In this document: positions 1 through 13,100 of the stretch, piece by piece
How positions within the stretch are numbered: position 1 is the first letter of the stretch
Layout of the letters: the number at the start of each line of letters is the position of its first letter
Source: Theristus sp. LFF4_11
Lineage: Eukaryota; Nematoda; Chromadorea; Monhysterida; Xyalidae
NCBI GenBank assembly: GCA_030248135.1
Contig: JASANC010001016.1
Coordinates: 30,581 to 94,580, forward strand
Direction: 5' to 3'
DNA length: 64,000 bases
Position numbers and translations under genes: made by a program
The notes under the pieces: model-generated
What the model was told of the DNA's origin: nothing
Database searches by the model: none
The model's input: only the letters and a program-made list of their open reading frames with translations

Positions 1-3000
1 GGAACACTGGCAAAGGTGAAATGGCTACTCAGCCGTCTGTTGTGTGTGATTGCAAACATGAGGCAGCTGTTGGAAACTCTGTTACAGTGTGCTGTCGTTC
101 ATCATTGCAGCACGTTCTGTCTGAGCCGGAGGAGATTGTCGCTGTGAACGGTCACAAGATCGCGATGCGTCTGCAGGTTGCGTACATCAGCTTCTCGGCA
201 CACACCGACTACAGGCAAACGTCCGAGTTCATTCGACAGCTCAAGCCAGCGCACGTTGTTAGTAGACTGTTGTAAAATGCGAGTGTCCACGTTCCGGCGA
301 AACCGGAGCGTCCATTACAAACTGGCGTTGTGGAGAATGCCCGTTTGAAATGGACGCTGCGACTTCGCTGCAACGCAAGTGTGAACGGCCGCAGTTCCAC
401 GGTGTTCGTTTGTGGCAGGTGCTGGTGCATGGTGAGATGAACGAAATGAACCGTCTGAAGGCGGCGATCCTGCGCGAGTACGAGGACGACGCCGACGTGC
501 ACATGGACGTCTACAATCCGCGCAACACCGAGTGCGTCCAGTTGCAGTTTCGTGGCGAGAAGACGGCCAAGGTGGTCGGCAAGCTCGCCGTGCAGCCGCC
601 GTCCGACGGCTCAATCCTCAGCGGCGTGCTCGTCCGCCGCAACTTCAACTATCATCTGATGCACCCCAGTGATCTGTCTGGTGCGTCACTTGACTTGCAA
701 AAACTCATTTGCATTCAACTTCCACGGTGTTTGACGGGATTCAGTCAATTTTTCCTTTCAATTGTCTCCAAACCTTTTGCAGGCTACACTGAATTAGCGA
801 AAAGCACCCTGACGCAGCGTCAGTCGGTGTTCTACAGTGGCTCTGTCGCGTTGCTGAAATTTTATCTGCAACAGATTGCTGGTGACGTGGACATTCCACC
901 GGCCAGTCGATACCCGCACGACGTCAAGCTGCAGGCAAGAGGACTGCAGTGAACTGAATTTGAAAATTGATATTTGAATCGAATGCCGACAAAATGCAAC
1001 CGTTCACCGCAGTTGATTGTGTGTTTTCAATGAGCTGCGTTACAGAGTGGTGAGAAAACGATGCTGACCGTGTTTGACAAGGCGGTCACGCTGCACTTTG
1101 AGCGCCCCGTGTGCACACTGGAATGGATCGCTAATCCCGTGAACGACATGTACGCTGACGCTGCCTTAGCCGCAATACTACAGGCTGAGGCAAACCCGAT
1201 CCCGGAGAAAAGTGCGCCGCGCTTTGCTTACTTTGCAACTTGCTGGTTTTCACGCAACGCTGTCGTCGCTTGTGTGCAACTAGCTGATTGGTTGCATTGG
1301 AGTTCATGTGTGCGCTGTTGGGTGTCCTGACGCCTATAACTTGGTGTGGTATCTCACACATGTCTGCCACAGCATACAGGGTGTCCCAAAAGTAGTTTGC
1401 TGCACTTTGACGTGGAATAGCTCGCCAGATGTCTTTCAATCTTTAAACAGGACTGCTTTGCGCACGCTGTACTTTCAATCGTACTCACCGTGTTTTACTT
1501 AGCCAAACAACCACATTTGTGTATTTTTACTTGTGGGAATTCCACTTTCCAGCATCGTGCCTCTACCAAAGTTGCAGATCTGCCCGCGTCTTCGCCGAAG
1601 AGCAACACGGCCGCGCACATTGAGCGGTGTATTCGTCAAGTGCTGAGTGACATTTGCGGTGAGCAAGTGATCGATGCCGACAGACCACCGGGTATGTCCG
1701 TCGCTGTCTGTTGCATGTGTGTGACGTCGCATTGCACTCGTTCACTTGTGCGTTTCCTTGCAGGCACGTCCGCAGATCAGCTGCTGCTCACGGTCAATGG
1801 CAAACCGGTGACGATTGCACTGCACACATTGGTCAGTATCATAGCCGTGCAGATCAGAGGGGTTCCTAGGGTGTCCCGGGACAGGCTGGCGTCGTGCAGC
1901 GCCTGGGGGACACGCCGTGCAGCGCCTCGGTTGGAAGAGACACATTTTATTCCGCAAATACGAGTGGTACAGATAACCAGGTCTTTTTAACGCGAAATCT
2001 TAATATCATCATAATAGCGTTTGTGCGGCTGATGCAACACACGCGCAATACACAGCACACAGCGTTCCGACACTTGTTCACCTCTGTATTCTTAAGTTTG
2101 GTGCAACAACAACATAGCCTTCTTGTATTCTAAATGTATTCTTATATCTTTTTTCCTCCTTGTATTCAACTTTGCTTGTATTTTTTCCTCCATGCCCTCT
2201 GCCTTTTCCTGCTTTTCTCCCTCTTCTTTCCACCTCTACCCTCTTTTCCTCTTTTTTTACCCCTTCTCTTATTTTTCTTCCCTTCTTTTGTCGTCATCGT
2301 TTTTGTCAACCGCTCTTACGTCGGCTGTGCTAACTGTGCGAGGAGAATTTTTCTCGATTCCTCAACGGAAAATTCGTAAACCAGCCATTCCGCTCATGCG
2401 TCTCGTTCGGCAAGCGTGCATCGCAACGTTGGTGGGCGCGAAACGTTGCGCTGCAAAAAAAGATTGTGGTGTTGCCACACTGACGCATGCGGGGTTGCTC
2501 TTTGAGCTGTCAGTGTGAATTGCCAGAAATGTGCCACATGGCAGTGGTGGTTGTAAAACGCCGAAATCACTGTTATTTGCCTCCAGTTGAACAACGCTGC
2601 TTGAACACCGAAATAATTATTTGTTGTCGTTATTTGTTCAATTTAGACAATTGTCATGTTGACGCAAAGTTTTCGACCATTTGTGTCTATTCGCAGAAAA
2701 TTTTTTTGACCTTCGTACATCTGACATGTGCACATGCAAGCACACAGCATATAATCAGATGCAGTTTTTGAGGTCAGTTTTGCGTGACACTACATTTGCG
2801 ATAACAAATGTGGGATGGCGTGGACGTGGCGCCGCCCGGGACAGGCTGGAAGTGTCTGGCGTGTACACCGCTGCTGCAGATGCACGCAGATGGCACTGAT
2901 CGTGTGCATACTGGTTGCATGAAGTTGTCTGAACGTGCAGCATGCACATCGCCAACGAGTTGCAGCAGATTGTTTGCACGCTTGGTTCGTTCGATTGCAG

Positions 3001-3162
3001 GACGTGAAATGCGACGACGAGGCGGTGCACCATTTGCTGTCGACCGTCGTGCATCGTGTCAACAAACTGTTGGCGCCTGCAGTCTCAGCAAGCAGCAAGC
3101 CTGCGAGCACAGCCGCTGCAAGCGAGTCGGCGGCCGTCACAAGCACAGCTGCCGAACGGTGA
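1..3162 (+). CDS. CPSF3: Cleavage and polyadenylation specificity factor 73 kDa subunit, 3' part (8 exons)
   Basis: This is the endonuclease that cuts pre-mRNA before polyadenylation, a nuclear metallo-beta-lactamase/beta-CASP enzyme. Only the C-terminal 361 residues are in the window. Exons: 1-15, 111-257, 419-680, 783-934, 1046-1211, 1578-1691, 1764-1831 and 3001-3162, all joining in phase. The first exons read GTLAK then HVLSEPEE, as in CPSF73. The beta-CASP histidines are visible in FSAHTDY and VLVHGE, and RRNFNYH and NPVNDMYAD follow. The last exon ([17 protein letters not shown]) matches the helical C-terminus and ends in an Ala/Ser-rich tail. Intron 4 (935-1045) starts with GC (CAG/GCAAGA); a GT alternative nearby gives a stop. 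Intron 7 is long (1832-3000) with a pyrimidine-rich middle. The gene starts before the window and converges on vinculin. Confidence 0.93.
290..374. repeat. Short foldback repeat, copy 1 (CPSF3 intron 2)
   Basis: About 85 bp with the core GGCGAAACCGGAGCG near its left end and an imperfect inverted counterpart near its right end (GGAGCGTCCATT against AAATGGACGCT). It lies wholly inside CPSF3 intron 2. Copies recur at about 10250-10340 and 11619-11700. No ORF is expected; it looks like a tiny MITE. Confidence 0.6.
1832..3000. other. CPSF3 intron 7, no gene seen
   Basis: A 1.17-kb intron. It holds a strongly pyrimidine-rich tract at about 2130-2290 and two copies of the 13-mer CGGGACAGGCTGG near 1876 and 2838. 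Open frames across it (for example 2123-2518) are phenylalanine/serine/leucine-rich by-products of the pyrimidine tract and match nothing I recognise. Confidence 0.6.
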
Positions 3163-4116
3163 TTGACCAGCCGCGGGCGTTGGCTCACTGTGATTCTTGT
3201 TTGTGCTGCACTGTTGGTTGTTGTTACTGTTACGGTGGCATTTTGCTCTGGTTGTTCGGCAGTGATGCGTTTTATTGTGTTTCGCCGGTCCACAAAAAAG
3301 TAGAACAATATAAACTACCACAATCAATCAACGATAATTTCACTGATAATGAGAATATGAAGAAAACGCTCTGTTTGTTGCTGCTGATTGACACGACAGC
3401 ATATAGCAGTATCATAATCTGTTAAAAAAGTGACAAAAAATGGAAGAAGCATGGATGACTAGTTTCTAGCGATGCAGCAAGCAAAATTTAAATTTAGATT
3501 TTTCTAAAACAAACATTTTGCAACGCAATAAATAAATAAGTTCCAAAAATTCAAACAATTTTTACCACCATACACGAACTAAATGAGTGAAACACTGGTT
3601 TTTAATAAATTAGCTTTAATAAATCAGCAACATTTCGATTGTCATACCACAATGTGAACAAAAAAAAGTAGAGTGACAAACAATCGCTGGTTTCAAAACG
3701 TAAAAATGTCAAAAGAAGAAAAACGTCGCGTATAAGGCACAGTCAAATCAAATGAACCATGAAATTGTCAATATGCAATCTTGGTGATCGGATTCACTTC
3801 ATCAAACAGAAAAATTAAAAAAACAGCTCAACAAAAAAACCAAGTGGAAATAAAAAGTGATTTATACAGAGGAAAAAAACGAAACAGACGAAGTTCTTGA
3901 ATCAAAACATAGACAACGTAATTTTAGAAACCAACAGCAAAAATCAACCACCACGACAACAAAGGAAGTTACACCGAATCGATCGAAAAGCGTCCGCGAA
4001 TGAACCGAGCGCTTCTCATCGCAATCAATAAAACTGCGCTTTGCAGCGTTTCCACGGTTGCAGCCATTAGAGTCCATTTCATGTTCAGCGTGAGTGTTGC
4101 GTCGACTGCTGCTCGT
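3163..4116. other. Convergent intergenic region between CPSF3 and vinculin
   Basis: AT-rich 3' flanks of two converging genes. AATAAA occurs near 3528, a plausible CPSF3 polyadenylation signal. No coding exon or repeat from the other families was seen. Confidence 0.5.
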
Positions 4117-7100
4117 TCACTGCTGTGCCTGCCAGACGGGTCTTCGTATCCACCGCAGTCGTAGGCCGCTGTCGGTGCGTATCTTGATCGAGGCAGCCTC
4201 CGCCGCACGCACCGTGTCCTTGACCGACTGCATCAGATTCTGCGCGTTCAGCACCAGCTGCTGCATCGCCTCCTCGTCTTCGTCCGTGCCTGCGTTGCAC
4301 AACACACTTTGCTACTAGTATGCGCGGTGTGGTGGACGATTCATAAAAACAGTGTTCAAGTGGACAAAAAATACAACTGAAATGAAAACTGAAACGACAT
4401 TCAATCACACCGTGCAACAAAACTGCTCAATCGTGGAAAACGCTTTTTGGATGCAACCGTTTACGATTAGTGTGCATTGTAGTTCAGCAAGAGAGACGCG
4501 AGCGGTTTGCGTTCGATTACATTTAATCGAGTATTAGAAAACCATGCCAAAACCGAAAAAAAACCATCTACTGTCCTGCACGTTTACCGTATTGAATTGT
4601 GCTTCCATACTGCATTGCAGCACCTAAAACTTGCACAAGAAATGTGTGGAGAAAGTACACTGGTAGAAGCTATGTAGCTGAGAAGATGAAAAAAACAGCA
4701 GTGTGAAAACTGAACAGTGTGCAACGACAATGAACCAGAAATGCTTTGCACGATTTTGAGAACACAACCAACATTACCATTGTCCAACAATAACTTACGC
4801 CATAGTAAAGCTGTGGGAGACAGCACTCACACATAAATCGCATTGTTTCAACAACAACAACAACAACAAATCAATGCTGCACCAACCTTGCGAGCCGAGC
4901 ATGGTCGCCTTCACGGTGGACAGAATCTTCAGCTGCGTGGCAATCGTGGGAATCCGCTCGCACACTTGCAGCAGTGTCTGTAGCAACAAATAACGCTCAC
5001 ATGGTTCACCGGCTTCCGTGTTTTGCCCACAGTGTCAACGCCAATCGTTTTATTATTTCACGTTGTTTCTTCTTGTAAAAACTAAGTTGAAACGGGGCTT
5101 CGGTCAGGTCACTCAAAAAAAGAAACGTTTTCGAGTCCAGTCTGCCCCTGCACGCAGCCAACCAGCGCAGTTAGCAAGCAGAATGCATTTGCAGCCGCGA
5201 CATAACGTCCATCCAAGATACCTTTCTCATTTTAATGTCGGTGCACTGGCGAGCGAGTTGCACAGCCAACCGGGTGACCTCTTCGGAGGCGTCTGCGATC
5301 GCTTTCGCACAGTCAATCAAGTCCTTCTTGTTGCCACCCTCGCCACTGACAAAAGCAAACATTGAAAACACACGTGCTGCATGAGAATGACAGCGAGGTC
5401 GAGTTGCTTTGTAGCCAGTGGCCACTTACCGCACGAGTTGACTGAGTTTCGCCATCAAAATGGCCATGCGTTTCGCAGCAGCAACAATCTCATTCTCACG
5501 CGATGACCACTGACGCATCTCCTGGTGCAGACTGTACGCGGCACCCTGTGAACGCAAGCCAATGTGAGTCGCTGCATTCAAAGTCGATGCACGACACAGA
5601 GAATGCACGACACAGCCAACAACTGCACGCACCAAAATCGGCTGATCTGCGCGCGGTAACGGGTATCGCTCCCAGAACGCTCGAGTCTCCTCTTCGTCGT
5701 CCGTCTCTGGCGGTGGCGGCGGCCGTGGCGGCGGTGTCATTTGCACCGGTGGAGGGGGCCGCGGGGGTGGCACTTCTGCAAAACACAAACATTGCCAAAC
5801 TCAGTTTCAGTTCAAATCAAATGACATAAAGCAAGGTGCAATAGTAATGCATGCAGTTCAGTATTCGATAGCAATGAAAAAGGGCACCGAAATAATCGAG
5901 AAAAACGTGAAAGAAAAGAAACTTCATGCAAGTTGTGTGTGCGTATACCTTCAGTGCGCACGAAAGTCATTTGCTGCGCAGGTGGCGGTGGCGGTGGTGG
6001 AGGGGGCACGTAGACTGCAAACAAAGCCAATCAGAGATAAGCGACACAAATCAGTGAAGCACAGTCACCAAGAAACACCACAACACCGAACGAGACAACG
6101 TGAAAGAGTGTTTTGATGTGAAAAGTGGAAATGATGTACAAGAGTGAATGGAGTGGAAGTGGAAGGAATCGCAGTGGCAGACGACGTTGATTGGGTTGCG
6201 ACTACGTGCAACAGTGCACAAAACAACAGCACTTTTTTCTTAATGGATTATTTTCTTCTCTGATGCTAGAAGATTGAAGGGTACTTCGTATTTACAACAC
6301 ATTTTTAAAAGCATAGAAAAGATGTGTAAAGAGTCAGCAGAAGTAAAAGAGCCACCGAAACACAATCACCACAGTACAAAGCCACCAACAGAAGCTCAGA
6401 GGATAAACACTTGTTTCTTAAAAACACAAAAAACAACGAGCCTTCTTGGCGAACTGTGATTTGCGGCGGCGGTGGTGGTGGCGCAGCAGGTGCCGTAATG
6501 TGAACTGAAACATACGATATTGCAGCAACCATGAACATATACATTTTGCAAGCAAAGAGGTGCGGTTTCTATCAGCAGTGCCACAAATCTACACGGGCAT
6601 GCAAGGGACATACGCCACTGACCATTCAAATCCAAGGCACTCAGGTCAGGCACAGATCGGCCACTTGCATCGATCGACTGACGCACACCGGTCACTGCGT
6701 TCAACAGCTGCAAATGAAACATTGCGTAAAAATGGGGAATGCACAGAGAACTCACATAGACACTGATCGAAAACGCCGAGCATGACATGTGCTGTGTGTA
6801 TCCCAACGGAAAGAACTACAAAGTAACAAGAACACACGACGTTCATAGCATGGCAGCTATGCGAACCTGTTGATTCGAGTTTCTCCAGCTGTTCGCAGGC
6901 CGCGAGTCACCGGGCGCCATCGCCACCGACTTTGCGTCATTCACCATCGGTGGAATGGAGCTCTGGAAGTAAAGTAACTGCAAAATAAAATGAATGCAAG
7001 CATGAAACAGAACAATCAACTCGAGGAAATGACAGACTCCGTGGTAGTGAAAGTGGCTGAAAAGTTCATGACACTGTGGGCCTTTGGGTACAGTTTTATA

Positions 7101-10100
7101 AAAAGACAACACATTTCAATTTCCGAACGTCACGTTGACGAACAGACATTGGTGAATCAGTTTACGTGCTGTGACATTTCATGATTTCATGCAGAGGTCA
7201 ACAGCACTAGCGGACCAGCAAGTGTGTGCCACTGTGGCACAGCCTGACCTGCAGTCGCGTGGCAGCGCCGTTCACGCGGTTGACGAAGTGCGCGTCCTCG
7301 CTGTTCTCAGCCTCTCCCTTGGCAGCCATCAGCACCCGATTAGCGAGTCTAGCAATCTGACTGGTGTTGTCGACCATCGCCTGCGGCTGCTGTCCACTGA
7401 TCGCACGCTCACACTCATCCGTGTAGCGGCGCATCGCTTGCTCTGAAATCACCAACAACACTCAATTTAGTTGGGTACGACACACTCGAACGGGTACGAC
7501 CGAAATGTCTCTCTAAAACATGCCCTTCGATCATACAAAGCAACCCAGACTTTAGCTGATTGGCTAGCGCAGTTAAAGTTCGGTTAATCACTTCACCTGA
7601 AAAAATACGTGAATCAAAATGCAGATGCCTGTGACCGACAAACAGGCGTTCTCAAAGCAAAGCAGCTTTGATCGGACACGTTCGAGTAAATGTAACAACA
7701 CACTGAACACAATCAGCAGCGAGTGACCACCGTTTCTGCGTTTCATATTTGTGAACAGCAGACAAATTCGTGTAACTTCGAATGACAGCAAATTTGCAAC
7801 AGTGATGCAATGCGCCACGAACCAACAGCACGAATGAAGTCGACGGTGTCAATGGCCTCGTCGACCTGCGCACGGAGTCGCTGCAGGGCGTCCGCGAGTT
7901 CACGACGCAGATTCTCAAAGTGCTGCTCAGCGGCCGTGTTGTCCGCGTGGTACAGGCGCACTTTGCCTGCGTTGATCACCTGCAGCCGAGAAACGTTTTC
8001 ACTGCGTTGCGATTGTGCGTTTTGCAACTGCAGAGATCAACAAGAGACGGCAGCCGTCACACAGAGAGCTAAGAGACAGGCTGTTCGGCGAAAGCCCAAC
8101 CCCTGCAGCAATCGAACACGAACCATCGACACGCACGGCCCACCTGTGGCGTCAGATTAGTCAGTTGTGTCGCGGTTGACTCGAGCGCCTCAACAGTTTT
8201 CTTGTTTTTACAGGGTCCAGCTGTAGCGACCATACGCCCGGTCTGTGCACACCGGTTGCAGTGCTCCTGCAGAATTCGTGACGCTGTGCAGTTTTGACCT
8301 CTGACAACACAGAAAAAATTTGAAAGTTGGAAGATCATGCACACAAAATGGGACTACAAAGACCTGAAGGTTGGCTGCACGCTCGTGGAAGTTGCCCTCG
8401 CGGTTGGGCGCGTGCGGTGGCGCGAGCACAGCGTCCACAAACAGCTTCAGGGGTGTACTGATGTCGGCAAAGTCTTCGGCCACCTGAAACCGATTCAAAA
8501 ACAAACAACTGAAACAAACGAAGGCCAGAAAAACAGCGCGATAAACGTTTAGCTGAGTGAAATGCTAATGCTAAATGCATCAAAACTGACTTTGTCCGTG
8601 AGCAATCGACTTAGCAGGTCTCGCAGTTGTTCGAGGGATTGTCGCAGTTGAGAGGCCAACTGACGAGCTTCTGGTGAGTTGCCCTGCAAATGTTGATTTT
8701 TTTTAGAAATAATCGATTCAATGCAAACACATTGGACCATCAAATTGTCACGATTTTCCAGCGCTGACCACAGGCACAAAAGCGCGCGGCGTACACAGTC
8801 ACGGAATCCGTCCATGTCCCATGTTCATGCAGTGTTTTACGCCCCAAGCGGTTCAAAGCGAGCAACAGGCGAGGTTACACGAATAACAACAACAGAAAGT
8901 AACAGCAAAGCACACGACTGCAGCAGCGCAAACCAAGAACAAATCGCACATGCAAACACCGAGAACGAGCGTGCCACTGTCCAGGCGTACATTGTCCGTG
9001 TCACCATGCTGCTGCTCCCAACCGTGCCATTGTTTCTTCATCGTCAATGGTGCACAACAACTGTGACACAATACGACGCTCGGGGTACTGTTGTTTCGTT
9101 GGTTGCGTGCACCGCACCGCACTGGATGACTGCCACTGTTGGTGACTTTGTGCGTCAAATGGTGTCGTACACGTGCCAACTGTGCCATTATTATGTCAAT
9201 TGGCGGGCGAGGCTTGCTGCTTGCCTGAGGACACGAAGACGAGCGGGGCAGAAAGGCAGTATTGCAGGGTTTGCTGTTGCCAAAGTCTGGCATCTTGCTG
9301 GCTTTTTGAGCTCGTTTCGCAGTGGCCGTGTCATCACGATTGCCATTCCGTCGACGCACCAGTCGTGGGGTGCAATAGGGGTAGCTTTTCACGGGTGGAT
9401 AACGTGCCGTGGCGAATGCTGCAGCACGCTCGTCTTGAGCGCTCATTTTGTTGCACGGCAAATTGTGGTAGAGCGGCAGACTGTCAACGGTGAAGTTCAG
9501 TGGCTGAATGTCGACTAAACAGCGGTGCAGCTCGTAGAAACGAGTGGACTCAAACGGGCACATGCCCCGGTTGGTGACCAGATGTGAGATGACGCGGGCG
9601 CCACACGCAACCCCATTCGCAGTCGCTTGTTGTTGTTGCTGCAAAAGCACGCCAGCAACATAAGTGAACTCGCGAATTCAAATGGAATGGATTAGCAGTG
9701 AGAAGACTTTCTGTGAAAACAATATGTGAACATTCGGGGTTAGATGCGTGAAACCCACACCAAAGGCCGAAACATGAAAAACAATTTCTATGGCAAACGT
9801 CATCCAGCTATGTTACAAAACAAAGTTTGCAAAAAGCCCCTTGTGATTTACTAGCAACAAACAAGAGCACAACTATAAATTGTTTTCGCGATGAAACCGG
9901 TTACCAAGCCACGCAAAATAGCGGTCTTGGTATCAAAAGAATTTCCAGCAGGCACAAAAAGACAAGTCAGGGTAGGAATAAACAAGCCAATGGGGCAAAC
10001 CGAAAACTGAACCGCTTGCTAAAATCAATAAAGAAAAAACGCAAAAGTTGTCCGATCAGAAGTAGCACATACTGCACTCGGCCACTACCCTACCGGCAGT

Positions 10101-13100
10101 ATTCCAACCAAAGTATGATGTTGCACGCACGGACAATGTTGCATTTGAGAATTGACGACACAAAACCAAACGCACGGTGGTGTTTTAGAAGACGTTTGAA
10201 GAAGAATCAGTGAAACATCATACTGAATATAAACTGCGCTCACCACCTGCGTTCAGGCGAAACGGGAGCGCCGATCACCAACTAGTGATGGTCGGCCTAT
10301 GCCCATTTGAATTGGACGCTCCGGTTTCGCCTGAACAACGTCCAGCAACACGGATTTGTGCGTGTGCGTGGGGAGCGCCATCGCCATGACGTACCAAGCC
10401 ACGACGCTGCAAGTCGGCCAGCTGACTGGCTTGTCGGTCGATTTCATCGCACAGCTGCAGCAGACGGTAGCGCTCACGGCCTCCACAGTACTCGGCCACA
10501 CGACGGCCTTCTTCAGTGACCATTCTGATTGCAGACAGACCTGCAACACGACATGCCACTCAAACATGTTAGCTGGCACATCGCAACAAACAAAATTATA
10601 CAACAAAACGAAGTTCTGCCCGTTTTGAAATCTGAAACCACAACAGGGATTGATCGATCAAAGTGCACCATCTAACGTTTCGAGTAGCCATGTAAAATTT
10701 GCGATAAATGTTTGAAAACCGTTAACGTCAAACAGTGACAAAGTCAACAGACGACTACGTATCACATCTCTCTGCGCCCTGCCACAACGTTACTGCCATA
10801 CAGTTGCATAATACAGTTTAGTGCAAGATATTCAACGAGGTTTCCACAGTGCAAACTGGTTTTGTCCAAGCGAAGTGAGCGAGTGACTAGCAGAGTGGTC
10901 AAGGTGCAACGCGTGTCCAACAGAATGTGTCCTATCCAGTTTTCATATTGCTATCATTGCCTGCCGACAGCGACGCACACAGCTGGCGTCAAACAATGGA
11001 GAAAAACCAGCGCAGAGTTAGCTGTTGCTGTAACTACGTTCAAAGATTGTTGTGGCAAAATGACACTGCACTCTGTGCCATCTGCACTGTGTTCACTGCA
11101 AATTGCTAAGCATCGCTGAATAAACAAATAAAAAACTCACACAGTCTATCCCCAAATTGAAAAAAACGACAAAACTCACAAAACACGCGAACGACATCAG
11201 CGGAATATGAGCGATTGTAAACTGCACCGAATTGTGTCTCCGTGTCTGCCAAATCTAATTCAATGGCTCAACGTGAAATTCACCAGCTTACCAAGTCCCT
11301 TGTCGTCCACAGCCGGGTTTTCTAGCCACTTCAGTGCTTGTTCGATGCTGCCCCAAACGGTGTGCGCCGGCTGGAGGGCCCCGGAGCGTTCGGCGTTCTG
11401 GATGGCACGCGGGAGGATGCCGCCGTGCTCCTTGGAGCCAACGAGCTCACGCAGCTTCTGCGCCGTGTTCCGGCAGAGGCCTTGCGCCTGACAGTCAAGT
11501 AAACACACGACTTTGAATCAAGTGCATTTGAGAGAACACATGTTGTCCATGTTGGCACAAAGATCACGACACGTTGCAATGACACACAAACTCGATTGCG
11601 ATGTAGACTGTGGACCTGCGTGCAGGCGAAACCGGAGCGTTCATTACAAAATCGCGCTCACGGACAACGCACGCTCGAGCATCGCCTGTTTGAAAGCAGA
11701 TGCGACCGGCAAGCACGCACCTGTGCTTGGTCTCCGTGTCCACGTGCCCTCAGCTCACAAATGCTGTCCGTCATGCTGCCAATGTCCGAGACGCTGCGTC
11801 GGATCGTGTGCGCGTCATCCGGCAGTGCACGCGCCGCAATCTTCTCGGCGTACTCAAGAATGCGACGGATTGACTTCTCGCCTGCACACAAAGAAACACA
11901 GTTACCGAGTTCATTTCACGCTTTTTTGGAATGGATCATTCTGGTTTTTAAACGTGTGCTTTTTTAATGTGCTTGTGATTATTACATTGCGAAAGACCTG
12001 AAAGCAGCACTGAAGCAGGGTTTAGAAATGTTCGCTGCACATCAGCCACTAAAATTGCCATCAAAACCAAGCACACTGCAATCACATAAAACCACCAACC
12101 GATTCCACCGCGCAGCGCGTTCGGATCAGCGAGCCAGTCGAGCGCCGCTTGCAACAGACTTTCAATTGCGTTCTGCAACAAAACGCTGGCACAATCGTAA
12201 ACAGCAAACGCAAATTGGACAGACAAGCAGTTGCAAGCACTGCGATGCAGCAGCCCACCACTGACGTATGCTTTCTTGATGACCGTCAAGTTGTCGGCGT
12301 CCCACTCGTCCTCGTCGTAGCTGGTCAGCTGGAGCACGCGGATGATCTCGTTCATTTCATCAGTCATACGCTGCGCGATGTAGTTGCGGTTCTCGCCTGC
12401 CTCGTGGACACCTTTCGACGCTGAACACAACAATCATTTTGTGGCAACGAACAACTGGCAGCCGCACAAACACAAACACATCAACTGAAGTGACTAACAC
12501 TCGTTGTGAATCTGAATGTAAATCTTCATGGCACAAATCAAGATTGGCGACAGTGTTTTGATGGAATCCATGCAGCGAATGAGAATCTCTCGATGCACCA
12601 CATGCGTGAGCTCCTTCTCACGGGCGTCAATGTCCTTTGAGACACGCGACAGCCACGGACTGATGTCCTGCAACAAGCACAAGCCTCTGACGCAGTGCAC
12701 CACATCGCCATCGTCTGTTTTGTGACTCGCGCGCGCACAACACCAACACCGACCAACCTTGACGAACACAGCCAAGTCGTCCATCGAATCGATCACCTCT
12801 GCCACTTGCAAATAGTCGAGCACTTTCTTGCAGCCACGCACGATCTTGCGCACCTCAGACTCGTCGAAGCACAGTAACAACGATGAGGTGCCCTGTAGGA
12901 TGCCTGAGCGAAACAAAACAATGTTTTCGTGAGAAACACTGGTGTTGTCAAGGGAAACATTCAAACTTCAACGCCAATCACCAACAATGATTCGGATTGT
13001 CAAAATGCTCAAAACGAATTTCAGCGACAAAAAACGGCAGATAACTGTGCATGTCAAAACTTTCCAGTTGTGCATTTTAGCAATTGAATGTGGCCCGCTG

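Noticed and set aside
2123..2518. Phenylalanine-rich 131-residue ORF in CPSF3 intron 7
   Set aside because: Translation of a pyrimidine tract; hydrophobic composition alone does not make it a membrane protein gene.
8267..8300. Alternative vinculin exon start at 8300 (TTGTCAG acceptor)
   Set aside because: In the phase set by the previous exon this start reads into a stop. The CTGCAG acceptor before 8266 keeps phase and gives the sequence leading to the conserved LTPQ.
8721..9518. 265-residue plus-strand ORF opposite the vinculin intron
   Set aside because: It overlaps the minus-strand block 9225-9638 and has no splice or homology support. Its sequence shows no recognisable domain, and the opposite strand fits vinculin phase.
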